From contig JABAKD010000019.1 in the NCBI GenBank assembly GCA_012845835.1, positions 4,047,494-4,111,493 of the forward strand: DNA of 64,000 nt, given 5' to 3'. Shown piece after piece: positions 1 through 11,081 of the stretch. The number at the start of each line of letters is the position of its first letter. The stretch's first letter is position 1. Both the position numbers and the translations under genes were made by a program. Source of the DNA: Undaria pinnatifida. Lineage: Eukaryota > Sar > Phaeophyceae > Laminariales > Alariaceae. The notes under the pieces were generated by a model, which was not told the DNA's origin, ran no database searches, and saw only the letters and a list, made by a program, of their open reading frames with translations.

Positions 1-395
1 CTTCCGTCGCTGACGGTCGATCGGCACACGAAGACACTAGTACAAAGGCCGACACAACCATGCCCAAACGTTCAAGCACGTTGATAGATAAGTCGTCCAC
101 CCCGCGGGCGGACTTACTCGAGCCGCAAAACCGTGACTGTTCCTGGGCTGTGAGATCATAGCGCCAGTAAACACCGGTTTCGAGACAATATCCCCCGACG
201 GCGGTTTTAGACGCGTCCGAGAACAACGTACGTTGTGCCGGGCGCTCCAACAAATGATACATCGGCGCCGACAGCACCCCGCCGCGCGCGTCAACACCTT
301 TGTCCACAAACCACCGCCAGAACGCGAGATCCGCGTGGAACTCGGGCCCAAGGGCAACACGCCGCCCCGGATTGGCCATTCGGCCAGCGAAGTGA

Positions 396-2204
396 TCACC
401 GGCAGCGATGCGCGGCATCCCAACCGAAGCCAACAAACGATGCACGAAGAAATACCCGGGACGAACTGAAAAACAAGATGTGCATGAGGAAGCCCGCGAA
501 CTGCGACACCTGCTTCGCTGAAGCATGGGTGCGAGTCGAGGGCCACTCTGCTAAAAGCACGCGCAACTTGAGGCGCTTATGTGGCGGTGCCGTCACCGTA
601 AGCCCCTCTGTATCCACCAACCAGCCCAGCACCTCGAGACGCGTGTCCCAGTTAGTGATTTTGCTGGCGGACAACAGAGGAGGGTCGGACGCGCCACGTA
701 CGCCCAACAAGCGAAAGTGGTCGGACGCCAATGACTGCACAGCCCGCATACCGCGACGACCGTCCGGCCACCACTGAACCTCGCCAAGAATGCCATCGTC
801 TACGTGGTACCGCACGAAAAAACGAGTCCCGGTGTGGCCGCCGCTACCGGACCCAGTTCGACAATCGCGAGGGAGGGACGTCACTGAACCCCCCCGCGGC
901 GGGGCAAGACGCACATGTTCGACGGCAGCCGCCCCTTGTGGGGAAACAGCCGCATTTTGAAACGTAGAGTGGGTGTGGGAATGTTCCAGCGCAGACGCCA
1001 TCAGCCCCCAGAACCCGGGACTATTACGCCACCCGAATTGCAAGCGAAGATCCACAACTACGTATTCGCCCATCGCGTACCCAAACACCGGCGCCCCTAC
1101 CGGGTCAACTAAAACTTGATAATAGGCGTCTTTCACGTCAACGCGGCAGAGGACGATTCTAGCTGTGGGACCGTGCAACTGCCGCAAAAACAACACCCGT
1201 AACAACACATCCCGAAACTCATGACCGAGCTCGCAGGAGGGGGCGGAGGAAAAATCGGTATCGTCGTTAACGCTGGAGTAGCCGCTCGCGCGCGCAAACG
1301 TGAGATCGTGGATGATGCGAAACTTAGGCTTAAGCACGACGGCCAATAGCGAAACACGTAAACCCGGAATATCGGAGGCGGAACTTAACTTGAACACCAA
1401 AGCCCGACCGTGCCCAACATCAGCACATATCGTTTGGTGAGCAGCAACGGCATGGGGGGCGACGCTCGGGTGGATGCCGTATGCAAGCTCAGCAGCCAGA
1501 TTACCCCCCCGCGCAACATACACCGGGGAGCCCGGTGCCAACACGCGGAGCAACTGGTCAACACGAGGGAAGTTCTTGACGGTACCAAACCAATGACGAA
1601 CGATGCGAGGATGAATATGGGGGGCAATGCGATCGGATCCGACAGCGGACGTAAACAGTTTAACACTGCCGGCACAAGCATGCAAAAGAGACGACCCCGC
1701 ACTGGCAACCACATCGAGATTCGCGGAACCTGTTGACGATACCGACCGCAATACGCTATCCTGCGCGACGCGCCACGCCTCAACCGCCGAATCCAACTGT
1801 GCGTGCGCGCGCTTGCCGTCGGTCGAGCCGTGTCCACACCCCCAGTCACAACCCGAACGTCGCATACGTTCGCTATGGCTAACGGTGTCTCCGCGCGCGC
1901 CCGATAGACCCGTTTCTACAATGAGGCGCCGAAACTGCCGTACACGCCCGCGCGCGCTCCCCGTGGTCACCTCTATTCCCGAATATGACGGATCCCGGAG
2001 CAACAGGTACACGCTCTCGCCCAACGCCGCCTTCGCTCGCCCGCGCCTCCAACGCCCGCCCCCGCAACCCGTCCGGGACTCCGCGGGCTGCGGGTACGGT
2101 CGGCGTTCCGTCAACGCCGACCGTCGACGCAACCCCCCCATCAACCGCCAACGTCGCCGCCGCGCCCCCCGAGGCTGGACCCAACACGCGGCCGCCACTT
2201 TCAA
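396..2204 (-). pseudogene. Reverse transcriptase part of the left-edge retroelement
   Basis: This stretch encodes a polymerase-type reverse transcriptase. Visible signatures are a template-grip region with RIIHDLTF followed by SVNDDTDFSSAP, a first catalytic aspartate block in LCRVDVKDAYYQV, a thumb-side FGWRNSPGFWGLMASALEH, and a VDD catalytic box in RYHVDDGIL. A connection region with LEVLGWLVDTEGLTVT and KQVSQFAGFLMHI follows, as in retroelements where RT leads into RNase H. Dense GC-rich reading on the opposite strand is only its shadow. The RT identity is confident; the family (DIRS-like or other) is not. Confidence 0.8.
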
Positions 2205-2289
2205 TTGTTGACGCAGCCGCTACCTCCAACGCCGGCGCCGCAACTGCGCCCGTAACGGTTGGCCCCACCTGGCGGCAGGGCCCGTGTCT

Positions 2290-3045
2290 TCATACCGAAC
2301 CAGAACCAGCGCCTCTACCCCTCTCGCCCCCCCTGGTGCCCCCCGCGGGGAGGACCGGCCGCAACGAAAACGCCCGCGACCCTCCGCCCACCGCCATGCT
2401 TCTACCGCCTTCCTCTCTGCGAGCGGGTGGAGATGACGATGATGCCGAGGCCGCGGGGGCCTTGTGCAGACAATTACACGGAGACCAGTTGCATTTACCG
2501 GTGCGCGCAAACATTCGGCACACCTGGGGGAGACTTGAGTTGGCCTTTCCCTTAGACCCGGGCGACCCAGCAGGGGGAGCGGTTGCCTTCCGCGTGGTAG
2601 GCCTGTCTGCGCCGGAACCGATGCTGCTGAGTACGAGCCGGAGAACCTCCCCTTCGTCGCGGCAAAAATCGAGAGTGCGTACGAAGGCGGGCACGGGTAG
2701 AGGGTCGAACGCTGCGCCAGCTGGGAGAGAGACAATAGCAGGGGAAGACCGCTGCGCAGCACGCATGAGCTCACTCACCCACAAAGCGATGTCGCGATTA
2801 ACCATGTCACATAGCACTGCATGCGCTTCTGGGACGGACAGCATGCTATAGTTGCTGAAGGTGTGCGCACGCAAGCCCATGACCGCCACCGTAAACGCGT
2901 CGCCGAGGGCGTTGACCCGCGCCAGACAAGGGAGATCGTCGGCGACCCCAGGCGAAAGACCCACAGAAAGAATCGCAACGACAGCCAATCTCAGGAGGTC
3001 GAGACGGTCAGCGACCATTAGGGAGTGCCCGATGGGCCCGTCCAC
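2290..3045 (-). pseudogene. Gag-like region with CCCH zinc finger
   Basis: The predicted protein has an alpha-helical front half and then a C-x7-C-x5-C-x3-H type finger in CRMFARTGKCNWSPCNCLH, followed by an alanine/serine-rich tail. A CCCH finger ahead of RT is typical of nucleic-acid-binding gag-like proteins in non-Ty3, non-copia retroelements, which more often use a CCHC knuckle. It lies directly upstream of the RT on the same strand, as expected for an element ORF1. No host function is implied. Confidence 0.6.
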
Positions 3046-3246
3046 ACGGGGCCCATAAGCCCCCGACGTCGAAGGAACTGAGCGACCGAAGCTGGGACGC
3101 TACGTTGGCGGTCACGTGGATGGCCTCCTCACAAAAGACTGCAGGTCGGCGGGAGAGTCCCCGAGGTTCGGAGGGATACGCCCGCGAATAATCCACAGCT
3201 TCCTGGCTGTGTTCACTTTGTTCCACATGGTCAGTTCGGTGGCGAG

Positions 3247-3654
3247 TTAGGCTTTTTGACGCTGCCGTTCCTGAGCGTCGCCGTCGTCTCGGGAGGCTAC
3301 CCGACCGGAGTTGTTCTCCATGAACTGTCGAACCATGATGTCTAGATTAGCGACCTGATCAGTACATGCATACGCTGCTTCGCGGGTGGAAGAGGCGATT
3401 GCCGATAACTCGGCATAATTGTCGTCAAGGCGCTTATGGACCCGCGCGAATTCGGCTTCAACCTGTCGGGCCCAAGTGGCCCAGTCACCCGAGGGCGAGG
3501 CCGCACCGACCGGTTGCGCCCCGGAGGAAGACCCCGAGCTCGCGAGAGCTGCGGCGGCCCGGGCACCCAAGGTATCCTCCGCCTTAGCGCTGGCGGCAGC
3601 AGGGGCCGCGGCACCCGGCGAATCACTCATCGTCACAGAGACAGCCCGCAGCAC
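3247..3654 (-). pseudogene. Gag-like N-terminal region of the same retroelement
   Basis: An alanine/serine-rich start is followed by a predicted helical, coiled-coil-like segment (WARQVEAEFARVHKRLDDNY) and a charged C-terminus. The position just upstream of the CCCH gag-like part on the same strand suggests it is the amino-terminal portion of the element's first product. Composition and position are the only evidence; I see no diagnostic motif. Confidence 0.45.
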
Positions 3655-3800
3655 TCGCCACAGCAGTAGTCACAACGAATTATTACCACGGCAGTCATCA
3701 CAGCAGTCCCAGCGAAGTCTCACAGCAGCAGCAGTCGCAGCAAGCAATTAGCCAGTCTATCACGCCCAACAGCAAATCAGCCAGTCTATCACACCTTGAC
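3655..3800 (-). repeat. CAG/AGT-rich leader of the retroelement with short direct repeats
   Basis: The stretch is rich in CAGCAG and CACAGCAG words and contains the 14-base word AGCCAGTCTATCAC twice. It sits just upstream of the gag-like start on the minus strand, so it is probably the element's untranslated leader or terminal region. I could not identify a matching second terminus in the window. Confidence 0.4.
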
Positions 3801-3846
3801 CTTGTCTTGCTGACGATGCTCCTCTCTTCCCTGTGTGCTTCGCTTG

Positions 3847-4239
3847 CTAGTCAGCAACAAGACAAACTGATCCAAGGTTCCCTTTGCTATACCACGTTAG
3901 GTACAAGTAACCACCCGCGTTGATCTCATTGGTCAACGTGCAGTAACCCCAAACTTCTTCCGTACATACAAAACCCTTATTTTCTCGTGCCTCGATAATA
4001 ATACGCTTAGCCGAGACGTTTGTGCGGGACCACGGCATGGCGCGAATCGCAAAGTTAAACAAATCGCGAATCATGTACTTGTACTGTATATATACGTAGA
4101 AAGGCACGTGTTGCTGGTTGGGCGGCAAGGGGTAGGTTTCTACAAGACCGCCCGAAGCAAGCCAGTTGTTGTTGATAACACTTTCCGCTTTCGAAAATAG
4201 GCATGAAAACGAACACTCAGGGCGGTGCATGTCCGTCAT
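3847..4239 (-). CDS. Unassigned ORF, 130 residues
   Basis: I do not recognise this protein. Its composition looks protein-like: an aromatic-rich middle (VPFYVYIQYKYMIRDLFNF), a basic stretch (SAKRIIIEARENKG) and a hydrophobic end (GGYLYLTWYSKG). There is no signal peptide or membrane helix. It begins next to the retroelement leader but on present evidence is not part of it. It could be a whole small gene, one exon, or an old insertion of foreign DNA. Confidence 0.3.
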   Translation of the reverse strand: MTDMHRPECSFSCLFSKAESVINNNWLASGGLVETYPLPPNQQHVPFYVYIQYKYMIRDLFNFAIRAMPWSRTNVSAKRIIIEARENKGFVCTEEVWGYCTLTNEINAGGYLYLTWYSKGNLGSVCLVAD

Positions 4240-4391
4240 GTTTTAAACCTATAGGTCCCGATAGCAATCTATTACTCTAACTACTCTATTACCCTATTTC
4301 ACCGAGGGCCAGTCACCCGCATCAACGCTCGAAGAACCAGCAAAAGCCGCGTGGGCATGGTATAACGAAACGAACACCGCCCACCATTTGC

Positions 4392-4793
4392 ATGCGATCA
4401 ACTTATGATACCCTCGCACACTTGCTTGAAGTCGGTTTGATTTCAATGTGTAATGCTCGCATTGTTCAGCTACAAAAACTACATTCCTCCACGAGTGCTG
4501 CACCTAGCCGCCCTCTTGAGCCCCTTGTTCAAGTAATAACGGTGTGTGCACGCTCGGCCATAGACGCTCGCTGCAGTCGCGTTTACTATCTCGAGCATTC
4601 GCTACATATAGCAGACGAAGACTCACCGGTGTGCCATCATCATGCAGCTGTCAATGTTATGGCGGTCTTCGCGGCCGAATTGTTGGCGCAGATTGAGTTG
4701 GAAAGAAAGTGCTTGTATCCGATGGACCAAGAACAAGGAGTGGGAAGGGGAGTCTCAAGTGCCAGGAAGGGTGTTTGTGTGAAGGTGTGGTGA
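4392..4793 (+). CDS. Unassigned ORF, 133 residues
   Basis: This open frame is divergent from the ORF at 3847-4239. The product has a moderately hydrophobic helical centre (HHAAVNVMAVFAAELLAQIELERK) with several cysteines and no family I recognise. The start ATG is the first in frame. Random open frames of this length occur at this GC content, so the coding call is weak. Confidence 0.2.
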   Translation: MRSTYDTLAHLLEVGLISMCNARIVQLQKLHSSTSAAPSRPLEPLVQVITVCARSAIDARCSRVYYLEHSLHIADEDSPVCHHHAAVNVMAVFAAELLAQIELERKCLYPMDQEQGVGRGVSSARKGVCVKVW

Positions 4794-5086
4794 GCTGGGT
4801 TTGTTTGGAGCGATAGATCCTACCGGCAAAATACTGTAAATGACGGGTGATGGGAAATTTTTAGCAACATATGTTTGAGAAACATTTTGGGACCGGATGG
4901 TTGTCGTTCTTCAGCAGAAACATTGATCCTACACCAGTACTACACTGTGATCGCGAGTACATACCGGCGAGGTAAAAAGTGAAACGCTGTGTTGAGGAAT
5001 ATTGACCCCAAACGGCCTGCAAATTTCCTAAGCAAACCAAAACAATCATTTACGGCTACGAATGGACATGAATATTTTCAGCGTAA

Positions 5087-5840
5087 GACGCACGGTACGA
5101 TAGAGGTAGCACTTTTCTTTCGAAAAATGGTGTCTAAATGACGAGGCTCTTTAACCCAAAATCGTCGGAAATAAGTGAAAATATTTTGCGTGATTCTCCT
5201 TGGGTACCTAAATAGAAGTCGTTCTACGATAGCCCCCCCAACTTTTCTTTAAACAAATCGCCACTTTTAAAACCCGCTTCCGGCTGTACGTCCTGAAATA
5301 CGGTGCCCCTTGCCACCCCGACGTCATCGTTCCATAGTCCTTCCTTTGCAAACATGTTAATGACGTCCTTGTAATATTTTAATACATATGTACATACTCG
5401 TTTAGTCTAGACCTATATACATGTGTGTTTGTTTTGTAACAAAACAATATGACCCCTCCCATTATTATGGAAAAACTCACCCACATAGAATATTACAAGT
5501 ACCAACACCGCAGCTTGCAAAGATGAGTATTGACCCGAAATTCGTCGAACTCACGGCTAACGTCCTTAATTTTTCTTTCTTCAAAATAAAACATACGGAG
5601 ACTATTTTTTAATAGCGACCTTGCTTGTGCCGAGCAGCCATGAAACGTTCGTTATAGAAAATCGTTGGTTTTGGGGGGGACTATCGTAGTATCAGTCCTA
5701 GGCGCGATGGGATTTTACATTCGGTGGTTGTTTTATTTTATCCAAATAAATTAGTTTTTTCCTTAGAGAGGTCTTAAGCTCCCAAATTGAGGGGTAGTAT
5801 ATTAGAAAAAAAATGGTGCACCTCTATCGTAGCACGCGTC
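5087..5840 (+). mobile_element. MITE family A copy, split by a family B insertion
   Basis: The ends are inverted: GACGCACGGTACGATAGAGG on the left and, read inward from the right, GACGCGTGCTACGATAGAGG. The internal landmarks CCTTAGAGAGGTCTTAAGCTC and AAAATCGTCGGAAATAA are shared with copies at 29625, 34384, 35086 and 46689, which are about 255-275 bp long. This copy is about 750 bp because a family B element occupies roughly 5216-5697. No coding capacity is seen. Confidence 0.75.
5216..5697 (+). mobile_element. MITE family B copy nested in family A
   Basis: The termini are GTCGTTCTACGATAGCCCCC on the left and GGACTATCGTAGTATCAG on the right, sharing the inverted core CTACGATAG. The interior shares GTGCCCCTTGCCACCCC and a CGAGCAGCCATGAAAC block with copies at 30384-30650 and 40698-40930. 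This copy is longer than the others (about 480 against 235-265 bp) because of extra AT-rich sequence in the middle. It interrupts family A between its GTACCTA and GGGATTT landmarks. Confidence 0.7.
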
Positions 5841-6204
5841 ATAATTTGACTCGTTTCGGAACTTGACAAGCTATTTTGGTGAGCATCCATCGAATATCGT
5901 TTCGGCTTTTGTGTGCCTTTTAAATGGAACTACTGGTACCAGTTGTAGAATCAACTTTATTGCTGAAATACAACCACCAGGAAAAAGAGAAGGGTTTCTC
6001 GAAAAAATATTTTGAGAGTACTTTTCCCACCCCCCGCTATTTTCCAAGATTTTTGCAGTAATTTGACAAATCCCTCCGAATCCACCACCCCACAGCTTCA
6101 CACAACTTCAATCCCTCGCACTCAAAGCCCACATTCCCACTACATAGACGTGTACGCGACATCTCCAGGACCACAGCATCTTCGACGACATCGTGAGGGA
6201 AAAA
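5841..6204. other. Non-coding stretch
   Basis: I see no gene, RNA or repeat boundary that I can support here. Open frames on both strands lack protein-like composition. Confidence 0.4.
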
Positions 6205-7410
6205 GGGCGTAAAATCGTACAGTAGATACAAATACTGTGAAAAGGAAGTACGGGCAGATTTGTTAAAATTGCGGTAGACCACCCTTCCAACCTATTACGC
6301 AGGCTGTTTCATGCCTATCTGCCGTCTGTATGATCGCCTGACGACCTCTGCCAAACTAAGTAGCATATACCTGACGAAGCAACGTAATTGAGCGCGGGAA
6401 TATCAAGCGTTCCTGTGAAAACACCGACGATTTGCACTTCTCTACCTCGGGGGCAATGGTGGTGGCATTGTATGACCGCATCACCTCGCATGCTGTGCGT
6501 GTAAAATGTATCAACTCTGTCTTACAATCGGGGACCTCAGATCCCCACATTGACACGGTAAAAATCATGGGGGCGTATAATCGTACACGTATAGCCAATA
6601 AAAATGTGTAAATGAAGTACAGGCAGTCAGGTTAAAGTTGCCGTAGACAATACTACCAATCTATTGCGTAGGGTATTCCGTACCTATTGTTTGCATGATC
6701 GCCTCCCAACCTCTGCCAAAAGAAGTATGACTAACGAAGTAACGTAAGTGAGCGCGGGTGCACCAAGCGTTCCTTTCGAAACACTGACGATTTGCATTAA
6801 GTTCTTCTCCCCATCGTGCTCAATGGTGATGACATTGCATGACCACATCACATCGTTTGTTGCATACGCCCCTGCTAGGGTTTTTCCCGGCCAACGTGTG
6901 TGCGTCGAACAAGTGGCGGTGGTGTATTTAAGTTTATACACCATCGGTGGTGCGGACGTAAGCCTTATTATACACCGTACACCACCGACCGGGACAAATG
7001 CCACACACCATCTCTACACGAAATAAGCACATATCTATTGGAGTAGAAGCCCGTTGTTGCTCCTCGATAGCTTCCATGAAAGCCTTACTCCACGCCGACA
7101 CTCCCCGCCGAGTACTAGGCACGTACGGGGTGCATGCGGTCAATACACAGCGGTGGTGAATACAAGCTTAAAGATACCACTGCAGCGTACTGGTGCACAT
7201 GGCGACACGAACCTATGTCTACACGGCCGTACAGGGTCGTTAGGGCTCCCCGATTACTTCCATGATAGCCCTGGCATATGCCAACATGCTCTTGTTAGTT
7301 TTATGCCCGTCCGGGCCGTGTGTGGCAAATACGCGGCGGTGGTGTCTTCGAGGCCTAAGTACACCACCCGCGGTGTGTGTATTCAATACACTACCGGTCG
7401 GCGTATTAAG
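6205..7410 (+). repeat. Old degenerate tandem array
   Basis: Two units of about 360 bp lie in direct order near 6205-6565 and 6566-6925. They share the blocks ATCGTACA, GAAGTAC, GATCGCCT, CAACCTCTGCCAAA, GAGCGCGGG, CAAGCGTTCCT, GACGATTTGCA and TGACC(G/A)CATCAC. A second register follows at about 6885-7400, with units near 220 bp sharing GGCGGTGGTGTATTT, TACACCA and GCTTCCATGA-like words. Divergence is roughly a quarter of positions by eye. No conserved reading frame runs through the units, so I call this an old non-coding array or decayed duplications. Confidence 0.55.
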
Positions 7411-8383
7411 CATTTCCGATAAATAAATGCAGATAAAAGACGTGACAAAGACCATTATAAGTGGTATATATACCACCTTCGGGATTGATTGAGACCAATC
7501 GAACCCAAAAGCGAGAAGTGCGGTTTGATTATCCTTGCATGACAAGCGTGCCACAAAAAAATATTGTCATGCTCCGCGCGTGTCGTAAAAATCTTTCGGT
7601 TGCACTTCGAACACGCCACACCTCTACCATAGCCGCCGGGGCTTCTTCGTGTGGTCGATGCTGTAACCGTCACATTTCTTCGACACTTTTTCCGTCTTCA
7701 TTTCCCAAAGGCCAACTTTACTCTAACAAGTTGTTGCGCATACTGAAGCTCAACACTAGAGCGCAAACACACACGTCTATACAACACTAAACAGCTACAT
7801 ACCAGGCACCATGAATCAGGTATCATCACAAGGAAGCACCCTGGTGTAACCGTACCGAGCATCCGGAACAACGAATTAAACTGCAACACGCCTACCCGAC
7901 AAAAATACAACACATGCAACCACTGAAAACACACACACATAATGAACTGCAACATGTTGCAACATGCTCGTCAGTTACATAGATACACTGCACTACCGAT
8001 ACTTCGAAGTATACCTCAAAGTGTGCCTGCCCAGCAGTCTGACAACAAGCAATCAGCCGACAGCGCCTGCAAGGCACGCGGACCTAAAACCTCTCTGATA
8101 ACTATTTCCCCCTTATCACCCCCAGATTTAAACTCCTCTATTATTAGGCGATTATCACCATTACTACCTCCACTTCCAATACCACCCGCTCCGCGGGCTC
8201 GGGGCAGGGTGGATGATAGCTTCGTTGCCCTCGCCCCCTCCGCTGCCCCCGCCGTGATTTCTGGAATGTCGCCCTCTTGCAGGGTTTGGGTTGGGTGGAA
8301 TACAGCCATCTCTACGAACGCAGCGCCCTCTCCCCCTGGACGCCCCCCCCAAGAACCCGGCCACGCTTCATACTCCATCTCAC
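7411..8383. other. Probable 3' flank of the minus-strand spliced gene
   Basis: The stretch from 8016 to about 8378 has an open, gly/ala/glu-rich frame on the minus strand directly downstream of the last recognisable exon of the neighbouring gene. It may be a C-terminal exon or an intron remnant. The proline-rich open frame on the opposite strand mirrors it. Nothing is recognisable from 7411 to 8000. Confidence 0.3.
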
Positions 8384-11081
8384 CCCCAGCTCACTCCAAG
8401 CCCCGCTCGCACCCACACTGCCGCTTCCTCCAGATTCTTTCCAGCAACACGGAACGTCCTGTCCACGTTAAGAAAACTGCTAGAATCCCGCGACAGCACC
8501 TCCAAAAGCATGTGGTCCGTGTCCTGTACAACGAGCACAAACCACACGATCAGGTCCACACGACCCGGTTGCACGACCAAGCCCAAGCGGTTGTCAACTG
8601 TGCCGACGTCAACGACGTATTGTGAAGATCGCAAAGGTCAGAGGCAAAATTCGAGCAGCGGCACACAATGTAGCCACACACCCGGCATGCACACTGGAAG
8701 CCAACTTTCACAGCACTGCTGGTCAACGGGCACTCGTTTACTTGGCATACCGTCGCGATCGGTCTTGAAGACGACATTTGACACGGCGAAGGAAAGCGTA
8801 CAGATCAGGATCCCATCCTTTAACCTCCACTCTGGTCACCCAGCACACTTGGGCGTCTATTGACCCTCTACGCATAAAATGAATCTTCTCCATTACCTAA
8901 GAAAACGTGAGAGTCGTTGCAGCAACAGGGCGTGTTTCTTTGATCAAAACGCGCGGTTCTCGGAAGGGTGGGTTCGAAGCGGGAAGAAGAAAAAAAGAGC
9001 AACCCCTCTTTATTCACCTTCTCCAGGACAAACCTGAGTTGTAAACTCAAATTATAAGTCAGCACACTTTAAAATTGAAACAACTTCCACCAAAAGCACA
9101 AAATGCAAGCTCCACGTTAAAACATGGGCGTAAACGTTAGGTTAGAGTTGCACCTGTGTGTCTTCCTCCGTAGCTCCTCCCGGTTCATGAGCGCCTTCGA
9201 TGCCGTGCTCTGCTTGAACAAATCGAAAGGGGGCTTGGCCACGATCGCCTCGAGAAGCAACATCACGTACCTGCGTAGTTGGGTAAATGTGTTGTTTAAC
9301 GTGTTAGCACTACGAGGTAGCTTTCATGCTGTGAAAACCAACGCAAACGGGGCGCATGATGAGCACGGCGATTGCACGCGATCTGCCAACCTTCTCCCGT
9401 AGCGCGTTGTCAGGTATAAGCTTAACCATCGCACCCCACAACACGGTACGCATACCATCATATCACAGATGCCAGGTAATTGGCGTCGAGACTGAATGCC
9501 TTAAAAGGTGTGCACACACTTCTTTAGATATCTTTAAGAGCGGTTTCTTGCTATTTGGCTCTCTACAACTTCTGGCAATTCTGCCGTTGCGCGTCGTGAA
9601 GCTTAACTTTTATTAGCATCCACAACGAACACCACGGTCACATGCGTCGGGGCTCATTGCCTTAATGTCTGTGCACACACCACCTGAAATCTCTTAGGGT
9701 TAGGGTTCTTATTATTATGGGATCTCTGCGAACCAGCGCAGGAAATTTCTTGTTCTCTGGGCTCTCATCAGTCGCAAAATTTGTCAAAGGGTAGATTCTT
9801 ATCTCGGTCCTCAAACCCGTTGCCCCCGGTTCTTCTTTCCATGTCCCGTGAGACTCATCTCTTGTGGACATCTATCGATGCTGCTTGTCTCTTCCTGTTT
9901 CCTGCTCGTTGTTGGACAGCATGAGTTGTATTTCTTACATCGAGTTTCTTATACTCCGCGATGAACTGAGCGTCAATTTCCGAGCGCCACGGGCCCAGCG
10001 CGTACAGCAAAACAGAAAATGCTCTGATTCAGCGAGATCGCTCGAGGAGTATAGCATAAACAGCCTCAAAAATGCAAGCAACACAGCGGTCGCAGTCCAC
10101 AACTGAGGGTAAGCCGGGCGGGCTTGCCGTGCTTGACCTACTACTGCTGCTGCTGCTGCTGTACTCTTTGCTACAGCTGTCACCTGTACTTTCTGTACGT
10201 ACGACATGATTACTCGTAAAAGATTAGCGCACTAGTAGATTATCGCGCAGGCTGTTCATGTGTGTGCTGAATGCTGCTGTGTAACTCATGCCATACGCAC
10301 GACAGGGTACCAAAGTTAGACTTCCGTAGCGTTCAAAAAGTTGGAACCCAACATTGGCCAGGTATGGCCCTCACTGCAAGCTTGTACCCGGTATCCTGGA
10401 TTAGACAAGTGGGCGTGTTTCACTTGCCTGACTCGAAGCGCTCCAGGCTCCAGCTCCTCACAGACACCTACATGTTGGTGATCGCCCTGACCACTTTTGC
10501 AGCTGACCTCCATATATGTATGTCCCAGTTGTTCATTTGGAGAATGGCTGAGTTGGGCTGCATCGCTGCAATCGCCCCGGGACAGGTATAACCTGAACGT
10601 CCACCACGGGCTCACGGCCCACGTCTAACATGCAGGACGTAATCAGATGCGGCCACCCGCGTAGATCGTGGCGCATTGACTCTCAAGACGTGTGACCCCT
10701 TTCGACTTCGGCTTCCTTCATTGCAAAACCTTCGTGCCATGTGCTGGTGGGCACCATATTCATTTCCTGCCTAATAAGCAAACAGTCTGTGCTTCGTCTC
10801 CCAGAGTCTTCAGTTCAGTTTGGAACGATGGTTGGTCTGCAGTTACCGCACCAGGCCGGAAAGGGAGAAGTTGTATACCCCTTCTTATCACTTTTATCGC
10901 CAGCTGCTACCATCTGCTTTTCACACAAGGGTTTTCAAACTAGTACGTACGGCGTACGTGTGGGGGGGACAGGGTATTACAACGGGGGAGGGGCCTGCAC
11001 ACAGATCATTACACAGCGCCAAGACATCTCCGACTGCCCAAAGATCAGCATACGATCCGAACTCGAGGTGTGTATGCACTA
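8384..11081 (-). CDS. Multi-exon host gene (partial model), FYVE/PH-like 3' part
   Basis: A series of short protein-like stretches on the minus strand is bounded by good splice signals. Likely exons are 11003-11081 (LEFGSYADLWAVGDVLALCN), 10472-10565 (LQMNNWDIHIWRSAAKVVRA; ends at GTAGGT), about 10311-10372 (YLANVGFQLFERYGSLTL), 9939-10023 (WRSEIDAQFIAEYKKLD; ends at GTAAGA), perhaps 9390-9460, 9154-9270 (LLLEAIVAKPPFDLFK; 117 nt), about 8760-8862 and 8384-8523 (ends at GTGAG). Around 8640-8700 the peptide CACRVCGYIVCRCSNF resembles the core of a FYVE zinc finger (CRxCGxxxCxxCS). In the last exon, DRTFRVAGKNLEEAAVWVRA resembles the end of a PH domain. Both domains bind membrane phosphoinositides, so a role in membrane traffic is a guess. 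Exon phases were not all reconciled, the 5' end is unknown, and part could be a decayed copy. Confidence 0.4.
10137..10164. repeat. Short CTG/CTA trinucleotide run
   Basis: A run of CTACTACTGCTGCTGCTGCTGCTG lies in what would be an intron of the minus-strand gene. It is too short to be remarkable. Confidence 0.7.

Larger units (their letters stand above)
1..3800 (-). mobile_element. Fossil retroelement with RT and CCCH gag-like region
   Basis: Several coding parts lie on the minus strand in element order from right to left: a proline/alanine-rich gag-like start, a gag-like region with a CCCH finger, then a reverse transcriptase, followed at the left edge by sequence that continues out of the window. 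The RT resembles those of DIRS-like (tyrosine recombinase) retroelements known from algae and oomycetes, but the recombinase that would settle the family would lie off the left edge, so the assignment is an inference and a divergent Ty3-like origin is possible. The copy is broken, with roughly three or more breaks. The RT part is still largely open, which suggests moderate rather than great age. Confidence 0.7.

Noticed and set aside
1985-2851. Long plus-strand frame of 288 residues, proline and alanine rich
   Set aside because: It is antisense to the gag-like region on the minus strand and has only GC-driven composition.
7942-8625. Plus-strand proline-rich frame of 227 residues
   Set aside because: It mirrors the minus-strand exon with the PH-like end and shows no motif of its own.
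9695-9715. TTAGGG-like pair (CTTAGGGTTAGGG)
   Set aside because: Two units are too few for a telomere or interstitial telomeric array.
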